Source: JAGWRI01 sp963728785 (GTDB lineage Bacteria; Gemmatimonadota; Gemmatimonadetes; Gemmatimonadales; Gemmatimonadaceae). From it: a DNA stretch of 64,000 nt. The translations under genes were made by a program, and so were the position numbers. Of this stretch, positions 35,256 to 41,762 are shown piece after piece. Location: contig CAVSKV010000002.1 in NCBI GenBank assembly GCA_963728785.1, forward strand, positions 248,001 through 312,000, read 5' to 3'. How positions within the stretch are numbered: position 1 is the first letter of the stretch; each line of letters opens with the position of its first letter. The notes below the pieces were generated by a model. The model was not told where the DNA came from, made no database searches, and saw nothing but the letters and a program-made list of their open reading frames with translations.

Positions 35256-36167
35256 ATGAGCACACGATCTCGGCGCCTGCTCTGGGCCGCATCAGTCATC
35301 CTGGCGTTCATCCTCGGCTACCTGTTGGCGCGCCGGAGATGCGTGCAGGATATGGGAGCCGCCGGCGGCAGCGGCAACACGAGAGTGGTCGCGAACGGCG
35401 ACCCCTCGCAATCGTCCCGCTCCCACATCAAGCTCGGCACGGGCCAGGGAGCCGCGTCGAGCACGGGTGGGTCGTCGAACGGGATCGACGGCGGGGTCGA
35501 CACTGCCAACGGGGGCGGCGGAGCCGGCGGCGGCGACGACGCCGATGCTGGTAACGGTGGTGGATCAGGCACAATTCCCGGCGGTTCCGGCGTGTTCAAG
35601 AAGACCCCACGCCAGAGCGATTCCCTCTTCCACGACTACGTCGCGCGATTGACGGAGGATCAGGACAACACCGGCAAGCGCATGTCGGACAGCGCGGTGG
35701 ACCAGAACACCAATACGCGGGTGGCCAACGACTTCAGCCTCGACGGGACCGGCTTGCCGCGCTACCCGAACGGGGTGACCCGAGTCATGAGCAGCGTGGC
35801 CGTCAGGACCGACGTGCAAGGCGATACTGCCACGGCTTGCGCCATCGAAACGCACGACTCGTTCCAGACCGTCGCCGCTTGGTATCGCCAGCATGTTCCC
35901 CCGGGGTGGCACGAAACCTCTACGGCTGGCCTGCAGCAGGCCACAGCCAAGCTCTCTCCGCAGAACATCATGAAGATGCTGATGTCGGGTGACACGACGG
36001 ACACGGCGGCGGCGGCCGACACGGCGGCGGCCCCAAGTCCGGAGTTCGCGGGCTGGTCGGCCCCCCTGGACAAGGCCGACAGTACTCATAGCGCGCGATC
36101 GGTGATGGTCCTCGCCCGGCCGGGCGAACCCACACAGATTTACTTGGGGCGGAGGGTGCGCCCATGA
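35256..36167 (+). CDS. Membrane-anchored protein with Gly-rich linker, unknown function
   Basis: 303 residues. One N-terminal membrane helix (about 8-26, LLWAASVILAFILGYLLA) with basic residues before and after. A Gly/Ser/Asp-rich linker (about 35-110) follows. The distal domain (about 165-303) has YPNGVTRVMSSVAV, HDSFQTVAAWYRQHVPPGW and a final strand VMVLARPGEPTQIYLG. The DSF-x2-V-x2-WY-x5-P-x-GW pattern is one I have seen in other uncharacterised envelope proteins, but no function is known. A good GGAGG site is present. The stop overlaps the next gene's ATG. Confidence 0.68.
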   Translation: MSTRSRRLLWAASVILAFILGYLLARRRCVQDMGAAGGSGNTRVVANGDPSQSSRSHIKLGTGQGAASSTGGSSNGIDGGVDTANGGGGAGGGDDADAGNGGGSGTIPGGSGVFKKTPRQSDSLFHDYVARLTEDQDNTGKRMSDSAVDQNTNTRVANDFSLDGTGLPRYPNGVTRVMSSVAVRTDVQGDTATACAIETHDSFQTVAAWYRQHVPPGWHETSTAGLQQATAKLSPQNIMKMLMSGDTTDTAAAADTAAAPSPEFAGWSAPLDKADSTHSARSVMVLARPGEPTQIYLGRRVRP

Positions 36168-38002
36168 ACGGACCTTTCAGATCGCGGGCCGTGCTGTGCC
36201 TGGTCGCCAGCCTGCTCGCGGCACCCGCACTGGCGCAGGCGCCGCCGCCAAACTCCAACGACCCGACGGTGACGCTGAACGTGTCACCGTCTACTACGCC
36301 GCCCAACGGGACGATCACCGTGTCGGGGCTCACTTACCCCCAACCCGGAGTCCAGGTGCTGGTGACGATCACGCCCCCGGGCGGCGCTCCGACGGCTCTC
36401 ACCGCGACGCCGGACACCGGTGGGCATTATCAGGTGAACTTCTCGCGCACCGCGGCCACCGGCATGTACCGGGTGAGCGCGCAGGCCGGAAAGAAGGGCG
36501 TGCCGGCGTACGGCCAGTTCACGGTCATGCAATCGCTCATCGACATCGATGACGACGTAGCCGACAACAAGGCGTTGCTCGACGAATCGGAAGGGATCGT
36601 GAAGGGGGTCAAACAGCAGGTGGACAACGTGCCGGACTCGCCGGCCAAGAGCCAGATGGAGACCAAGCTCGACGAACTGGACGAGGCGGTCCAGGCGGCG
36701 ACGGCGAAATCGGCGCAGTTAGCCAGCGTGCTCCAGCCGTACAAGACCCTCGTGCAGCAGCGTCCGGACGCCGAGGCTTCGCTGCAGGCCTTCTTCGACC
36801 ACCTGGCGCAGTTGAACGTACAGGCACAACAAACCAAGGAGACGTACGCAAAGCAGATCGCCGAGAGCAAGAACGGGGTGAAGACCTGCGACGCGATCGA
36901 CCAGGCGACGCAGGCGTTGAAAGCCGTGCCCGACATGATCTCGATTGCCAAGAAGCCGTGGCAGTTCGCAGCGGCCTGGGCCACGAACATGGCGCAATCG
37001 GAGCTGCCGGAAGCAGCCGGTCCGGGCACGCAGGCCGTGGGCAGTCTGGTGAAGAACCTTCCCACCGCCGCCGGCAAGCCGACGGAGAGCCTGGCCGAGA
37101 ACGAACTGGAGATGGGCTCGGAGAGCGAGATTGCCGAGAAGCTGGTGGAGAACATTCCCGAATCGGTGCGCGCCACCCCCGGGTACAAGTTCGCCGTTAC
37201 GGAGACCAAGAAGTTCGTGCCCAACGTCGTGGACGGCACGAAGGGTCCCCTCGACCTGCTCGACAAGGCAATGACGCTGGCGGGAGACGTCGTGGCCTAT
37301 GCCAACGAACGGCTGTTCGCGCAGTACTGCGAGAAGTTCCAGGGCAGCTTCACGGCCACCATGCTCGCGCACTTCTACAGCAAACCAAACGGCGAAGGAC
37401 AGCCCACCGAATGGTGGACCTACTCCACGGCCATCAAGGGCACGCTCGTGCTCCGCTACCCCAAGGAGGCGACCGGCAAGGCCGTCGCGCTGAGCGGCCA
37501 GATCGAAGGTGGAGCCACACGGTTCACGTACAAGGAGAACGTGTTCAGCACCGACCTGTACGGCTCGATGGCCAAGGGCGGCAACGTGTACCTGAAGGAC
37601 GTCGCGCCCGCAGCCACCGACAACGGGGCCGGCGGGATGGTGAACGCCCTCACCTCTCCCACTTCGTTCTACATCCCGGTCACCGGTCAGTACGCCAACG
37701 GGCAGATCACGATCGTGATGAGCGATGCGCGGACGGACTTCAACGACACCTACACCAGGGCCCACACCTTTTACGTGGTCATCGCACCCACTACGCTGAT
37801 GCTCCCCGTACTCGGCCACTTCACGCTCCCCTACACCAATGCGCACTTCATCCTCGACCACGTCCTGAAGGACACCTACGCGGTGCGACAGAGCGGCCAG
37901 TCCATGTTAATCGTAAAGAACGCGAGCAAGGACTTTCCTGGGAAGGGGAACCTCGCGACCTACACCATCAACCTCAAGGCGTGCAATCCTGGATGTCTGT
38001 AG
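36164..38002 (+). CDS. Large secreted protein with Ig-like, helical and beta domains, unknown function
   Basis: 612 residues with a Sec signal (LCLVASLLAAPALAQA). Residues about 33-122 form an Ig-like domain (VTLNVSPSTTPPNGTITVSG ... AQAGKKGVPAYGQFTV). A helical, coiled-coil-prone region (about 125-260) rich in Glu/Lys/Gln follows, then a mixed helical part with a possible amphipathic stretch, and a C-terminal beta-rich domain (about 400-612) with several aromatic strands. Cys pairs occur near the middle and at the very end (KACNPGCL). No family recognised. Its start overlaps the preceding gene by 4 bases, so they are translationally coupled, and the two may form a complex at the envelope. 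Confidence 0.65.
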   Translation: MNGPFRSRAVLCLVASLLAAPALAQAPPPNSNDPTVTLNVSPSTTPPNGTITVSGLTYPQPGVQVLVTITPPGGAPTALTATPDTGGHYQVNFSRTAATGMYRVSAQAGKKGVPAYGQFTVMQSLIDIDDDVADNKALLDESEGIVKGVKQQVDNVPDSPAKSQMETKLDELDEAVQAATAKSAQLASVLQPYKTLVQQRPDAEASLQAFFDHLAQLNVQAQQTKETYAKQIAESKNGVKTCDAIDQATQALKAVPDMISIAKKPWQFAAAWATNMAQSELPEAAGPGTQAVGSLVKNLPTAAGKPTESLAENELEMGSESEIAEKLVENIPESVRATPGYKFAVTETKKFVPNVVDGTKGPLDLLDKAMTLAGDVVAYANERLFAQYCEKFQGSFTATMLAHFYSKPNGEGQPTEWWTYSTAIKGTLVLRYPKEATGKAVALSGQIEGGATRFTYKENVFSTDLYGSMAKGGNVYLKDVAPAATDNGAGGMVNALTSPTSFYIPVTGQYANGQITIVMSDARTDFNDTYTRAHTFYVVIAPTTLMLPVLGHFTLPYTNAHFILDHVLKDTYAVRQSGQSMLIVKNASKDFPGKGNLATYTINLKACNPGCL

Positions 38003-38051
38003 CAACGGATGCTGGCCTGCGTACGCCTCACGGTTCACACAAGGAGCGGTC

Positions 38052-38585
38052 ATGTCTCGTTACTCGGTAGTGGTGCTCGCCGCGGCGTGCCTGGTGGCGG
38101 TGGCCGGCGGCTGCGCGAACGGCTCCCCGAAGGGGGCCGCGGCGGCATCCGGCAGTGCGCGGGCCGGCGCCGCACAGGCGACCGCAGGAAACGCCTGCGA
38201 CCGGAAGCTGCTGACCACGGCCGACGTCGGCGGAATTCTGGCCGCGCCGATCATCGGCACCAAACCCATTCCGGGCGATCCGCAGTCGTGCAAGTTCGAC
38301 ACTGGGGCGTCTGCGTCGATCACCGTAATGCTGCGGCCGGGGCTGGGTAAGACGACCGTGGACACCTGGAAGAGTGGTCGTATGCCGGTGGCCGCGGCCC
38401 CCCTGGCCGGCGTCGGTGACGAGGCCGCCTGGGTCGACCCGCTCCACGAAGTGATTGCGGAGAAGAACAATCTCCTCTGCGACATCCAGGTCGTGGGCAC
38501 CGGCGGAGACTTCAGCGGTTCGGTGGCCGATCAGCAGCAGAAGATCGGCGCGCTTTGCAACAAGATCTTTACGGCCGTGCAGTGA
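38052..38585 (+). CDS. Predicted lipoprotein of the Cys-x-Leu-Leu family
   Basis: 177 residues. Lipobox GGC with Cys near residue 21 after a hydrophobic stretch. The mature domain opens CDRKLLTTADVGGILAA, has a second Cys in DPQSCKFDTG, then VGDEAAWVDP and two more Cys (NLLCDIQV, GALCNKI). This is the same layout as in the protein encoded at 61926-62477 and each half of the protein at 34064. Function unknown; DUF3558-like lipoproteins of actinobacteria look similar. Fourth gene of the run. Confidence 0.72.
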   Translation: MSRYSVVVLAAACLVAVAGGCANGSPKGAAAASGSARAGAAQATAGNACDRKLLTTADVGGILAAPIIGTKPIPGDPQSCKFDTGASASITVMLRPGLGKTTVDTWKSGRMPVAAAPLAGVGDEAAWVDPLHEVIAEKNNLLCDIQVVGTGGDFSGSVADQQQKIGALCNKIFTAVQ

Positions 38586-38629
38586 TCGGCCGCGACCCCG
38601 ACATCCCATCCCACTATTGGAGGAACCCC

Positions 38630-39181
38630 ATGTCACGCCATCTCCCCGTCGCCCCGTTCCTGATCGTCGCTTTCGGCCTCACGGTGATCCCGGCTGGTTT
38701 GCGAGCCCAGACGATTCCGGCGGCGTGCCGCCCGTTGATCGATGCCGAAGAAAAGCAGATCATGACGTCGAGTCATGTCTACATGACCAGGGGCGCGGAC
38801 AACCCGGGCGGCAAGCCGACGACGCACGAGACGATCGCGACCGGCGGGGCCATCTACGTTCAGTTCAACGGCCACTGGATGCGAAGCCCGATGACTGCGC
38901 AGCAATTGCTCGACCAGCTCAAGCAGAATCTCACCACGACCAAGGTCTACTCGTGTCAGCACGTCGGCGATGAAACCGTCGGTGGTATGTCGGCAGCGGT
39001 GTACACCGCACACGCCGAAAGCGACGCGCTCATTGCCGATACGCGGGCCTGGATCGCCAAGGGAACCGGGCTGCCTTTGCGCTCCGAAGAGGACATACAG
39101 ATCCCCGGACAGTCGGGCAAGCAGCACATGTCGATCCGGTACGAGTACAGCAACGTGCAGGCACCCGCCGTGGCGAAGTGA
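38630..39181 (+). CDS. Secreted 183-residue protein, tandem paralogue A
   Basis: Sec signal (APFLIVAFGLTVIPAGLRAQ), then IPAACRPLIDAEEKQIMT, a segment with GGAIYVQFNGHWMRSPM and a second Cys (YSCQHVGDE), ending SIRYEYSNVQAP. It aligns without gaps over its full 183 residues with the next gene's product, about half of positions identical by eye. Two conserved Cys suggest a disulfide. The closing strand pattern ...QIPGQSGKQHMSIRYEY reminds of small beta-rich envelope proteins; function unknown. Start at 38630 chosen for the GGAGG site. Confidence 0.75.
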   Translation: MSRHLPVAPFLIVAFGLTVIPAGLRAQTIPAACRPLIDAEEKQIMTSSHVYMTRGADNPGGKPTTHETIATGGAIYVQFNGHWMRSPMTAQQLLDQLKQNLTTTKVYSCQHVGDETVGGMSAAVYTAHAESDALIADTRAWIAKGTGLPLRSEEDIQIPGQSGKQHMSIRYEYSNVQAPAVAK

Positions 39182-39261
39182 CCGTGCAACGGTCCAGGGG
39201 TTGCCGGAGGGCTCGATCCTTCCGTGATCACGATACCCTACACGGCAATCGGAGAAACACC

Positions 39262-39813
39262 ATGTCACATCGTCTTGCCGTTGCGCCATTCCTGGTGGCC
39301 GTGCTCGGTCTGGCGGTCGCGCCGATCGGCGCGCGAGCGCAGACCGTGCCGGCCGCGTGCCGCCCGTTGATCGACGCCCAAAAGAAGCAGATCATGACCC
39401 CCTATCACTCGTACGTGACCGCGGGCCCGGCCAAGCAGGGCGGCAAAGCTACAAGCATTGAGACGATCTCGACTGGCGGCGCGATCTACACGTCATACAA
39501 TGGAAAGTGGAGGCGAATTCCGATGACCCCGACCGACGCGGTCAACCAGCTTCAGGAGAATCTCGCCAACGCCAAGAACCTCTCGTGCCAGCGGGTCGGA
39601 GAGGAATCCGCGGGCGGCGGGCCGACTGTGGTGTACACCCTCCACAGTGAAACTGAAGGCGCCAAGAACGACGAGCGGTTCTGGGTGGTTAAGGACACCG
39701 GGCTCGTGCTGCGCATGGACGACGATCTCGACACCGGTCAGGGGACGGGCAAGCGCCACACGTCGATCCGTTATGAATACACCAACGTGCGGGCGCCTGA
39801 CGTCGGGCGTTGA
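39262..39813 (+). CDS. Secreted 183-residue protein, tandem paralogue B
   Basis: Same length and layout as its upstream neighbour: signal (APFLVAVLGLAVAPIGARAQ), VPAACRPLIDAQKKQIMT, GGAIYTSYNGKWRRIPM, second Cys in LSCQRVGEE, end SIRYEYTNVRAP. The charge pattern in the middle differs (copy B has EGAKNDERFWVV where copy A has DALIADTRAWIA), which suggests the copies diverged in partner or ligand. Last gene of the six-gene run; a hairpin follows at 39857. Confidence 0.75.
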   Translation: MSHRLAVAPFLVAVLGLAVAPIGARAQTVPAACRPLIDAQKKQIMTPYHSYVTAGPAKQGGKATSIETISTGGAIYTSYNGKWRRIPMTPTDAVNQLQENLANAKNLSCQRVGEESAGGGPTVVYTLHSETEGAKNDERFWVVKDTGLVLRMDDDLDTGQGTGKRHTSIRYEYTNVRAPDVGR

Positions 39814-39856
39814 CCACGCAACGGCCTCGCGATTGCCAGAGCACTTGCTCCGTGGG

Positions 39857-39891
39857 TCGGGCCGGTCCGCGCCGGGGTGCGGCCGGCCCGA
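39857..39891. terminator. Hairpin between convergent units (end of the six-gene run)
   Basis: TCGGGCCGG-T-CCGC pairs with GCGGCCGGCCCGA (one bulged base) around an 8-9-base loop. It lies 44 bases past the last stop on the plus strand and 4 bases from the stop of the leftward lipoprotein gene, so it probably serves both. Confidence 0.6.
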
Positions 39892-39894
39892 GTC

Positions 39895-40305
39895 TCAGCC
39901 CGGGACGGAGATGTACACCGTCGCCAGCTTGCACGTGGGCGGGCAGTCGGGGCCGTTGGGGCTGAAGAGCGTGTAGCTGGGCACGAACGTGACGGAGGTC
40001 GTGCCGGTGGCGGTGACGACCGTGATCACCACCGTGTCGGGAGTGAAATCGGAGAACACCACGCCCAGCGCACCCGTGCAAGGCGTGGTTGGCGTGCAGT
40101 TGCGGACGATCGCGGTATCGCCGGGCGCGCTCGCGGCAAGACTGGTGACCTGCCCGGCACCGGCGCCGTCGACCACGACGATCACGCCACTCACGCACCC
40201 GATCTGCGTGCAGACTTTGACGGCCGTCGTCCCTTTCGCGCAGCTCCCCAGGAGCGAGGCTGACAGTGCGAACAGCGCGACCCCACCGCGTACGCGGCCC
40301 GTCAT
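39895..40305 (-). CDS. Predicted small lipoprotein
   Basis: 136 residues. Signal with lipobox LLGSCA. The mature part has three Cys pairs (KVCTQIGCVSG, VRNCTPTTPCTG, GPDCPPTCKLA), all CxnC with 4-5 residues between or close to it, and a Thr/Val-rich strand pattern (VVITVVTATGTTSVTFVP), consistent with a small disulfide-tied Ig-like domain. No known function. Start at 40305 overlaps the stop of the small membrane protein gene before it (ATGA), so the two are an operon. Confidence 0.7.
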   Translation of the reverse strand: MTGRVRGGVALFALSASLLGSCAKGTTAVKVCTQIGCVSGVIVVVDGAGAGQVTSLAASAPGDTAIVRNCTPTTPCTGALGVVFSDFTPDTVVITVVTATGTTSVTFVPSYTLFSPNGPDCPPTCKLATVYISVPG

Positions 40306-40523
40306 CGCCCAGGGTCGGTGGGGCCCGACTCCGACCGCGCGCGCCACGCCCGATACGCGAGTGTCACCGCACCGAACAGGAACACCACGCCAACCGTCCC
40401 CAGGGCGTAGTGACGTTCCACGAAGGCGGCCCCGACGGCGATCGTGGCCACCACCGCGATATACCAGCGGATGGCGCCCGACAACCCGATCGAGCGGCTG
40501 AGAGGAGAATCGGCGCGAGCCAT
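40302..40523 (-). CDS. Small two-helix membrane protein
   Basis: 73 residues with two hydrophobic segments (about 18-35, AIRWYIAVVATIAVGAA, and 42-59, LGTVGVVFLFGAVTLAY) and a basic tail. No family recognised. It overlaps the lipoprotein gene by 4 bases; a functional link between the two is possible. The overlap and clear membrane topology are the main reasons for calling it real. Confidence 0.65.
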   Translation of the reverse strand: MARADSPLSRSIGLSGAIRWYIAVVATIAVGAAFVERHYALGTVGVVFLFGAVTLAYRAWRARSESGPTDPGR

Positions 40524-40646
40524 GTCAACCTCCGGCGGTGCGGTTTCGCATCTCTGATGGTATCAGATTGCACGCATTCCGATCCGATCGCCAGATCCGG
40601 CCTCCATCGTGGGATGGACACCACGCAGAACCGGTGCGGAACGCAC

Positions 40647-40684
40647 CGAGCGGCCGCCCCCTTTCCTTCGGGAGCGGCCGCTCG
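40647..40684. terminator. Hairpin after the secreted protein gene
   Basis: Perfect 11-bp inverted repeat CGAGCGGCCGC / GCGGCCGCTCG with a 16-base loop, 22 bases past the stop at 40706. No U-tail on the minus strand; TTTCG follows on the plus strand. Confidence 0.5.
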
Positions 40685-40705
40685 TTTCGCTCGTCACCGA
40701 TGCGA

Positions 40706-41554
40706 CTACGGCGTCTTCTTCGGCGCCGCCTTGCGCTTCCAGAAACCCGGGTCGGCCGTTACCCATGCCGGGAACGGGATGCTCTGCTCCGGGGCGAAGG
40801 CGAAGACATCGGTCTCCGAACTAATGATCGCGGCCGCCTGGTTCGCCGTCAGCTTCTGCAGGACGGTCGAGTCGCCAAGCGCCGCCATGTATGCGGCGCG
40901 GTTACTCGTGGTGTCTGGATCCAGCTCGGCCAGTGACTTCACGACCCGGAGGATGAAAAAGGTGCCCGCAGGCGCACCGGCCGCGGCCTGCCACATCGTG
41001 TACTTGTCGGGCGCGTTGACGCTCTCGTTCGCCGCCTTGACCTTCAACCGGTTCTCGACGTACTCGGCGGTATGCCCCGGCCTGGTGGAGACTCGCGTCA
41101 CCACTAGGTACCGGCTGTGGGCGATGTCGCCCGACCCGTAGCTCAGATCCGCGCGGCGCCTCAGCACCATCATGCGACCGTCGTTCAGGTACTCCGACTC
41201 CGGCGCCGAGAACTGCTTGTTGACGGCGGTGAGCGGCGCGTTGTCGTCGTTGGCCTTGTTGGTCTTCTCCCAGTCGGCCCAATCGGCAAACCCGGAGATA
41301 TACCAGTTTTCGTCGGGCCCGCTCATCGCCGTGACGGCGAGAAACGGGGTCGGCGACTTGGTCGCGGCGACGGCTCGCGCCCACGCGTTCTCGTGGGCAT
41401 TGTGCGCGTCGTCCTTGCCCGGCTTGACAGACTCGCGGTAGATCGTGAGGACGTTGGTAGCCGGCGCCGCGCCGGCGGCCGCCGCCTGTGCGCTGAGGGC
41501 GGCGGGTGCCAGAACGGCGGCAACCAGTGCAAGACGGGTAGCGAGGAGCTTCAT
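40706..41554 (-). CDS. Secreted protein with dimeric alpha-beta barrel-like repeats, unknown function
   Basis: 282 residues, Sec signal (LALVAAVLAPAALSAQA). Two similar halves: NVLTIYRESVKPGKDDAHNAHE... and SRYLVVTRVSTRPGHTAEYVENR..., each a strand-helix pattern followed by a later strand (FLAVTAMSGPDENWYISGF; GTFFILRVVKSLAEL). This resembles the NIPSNAP or EthD-like ferredoxin folds in duplicate, which usually dimerise and bind small ligands; the assignment is by pattern only. It ends PAPKKTP-like with basic residues. Transcribed alone, divergent from the kinase gene. Confidence 0.68.
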   Translation of the reverse strand: MKLLATRLALVAAVLAPAALSAQAAAAGAAPATNVLTIYRESVKPGKDDAHNAHENAWARAVAATKSPTPFLAVTAMSGPDENWYISGFADWADWEKTNKANDDNAPLTAVNKQFSAPESEYLNDGRMMVLRRRADLSYGSGDIAHSRYLVVTRVSTRPGHTAEYVENRLKVKAANESVNAPDKYTMWQAAAGAPAGTFFILRVVKSLAELDPDTTSNRAAYMAALGDSTVLQKLTANQAAAIISSETDVFAFAPEQSIPFPAWVTADPGFWKRKAAPKKTP

Positions 41555-41762
41555 GGTCCCTCCATGGGGGGAGAAAGCCAGCGACTTTGGAATCGGGGGA
41601 AGCTACAGCTCCAGATGCATTCCGCTAGTCTGATCATGCGCGGCAACCGGACCCGGCGCTCCCGGCGTCTTACCGGTGGCCCGCCCGGCGCGCATATTCT
41701 GCGCATCCGGGGCGGGACTTCCCGACAAACGCTCCAAAATCCCACAACTCGCGGGGCACTGA

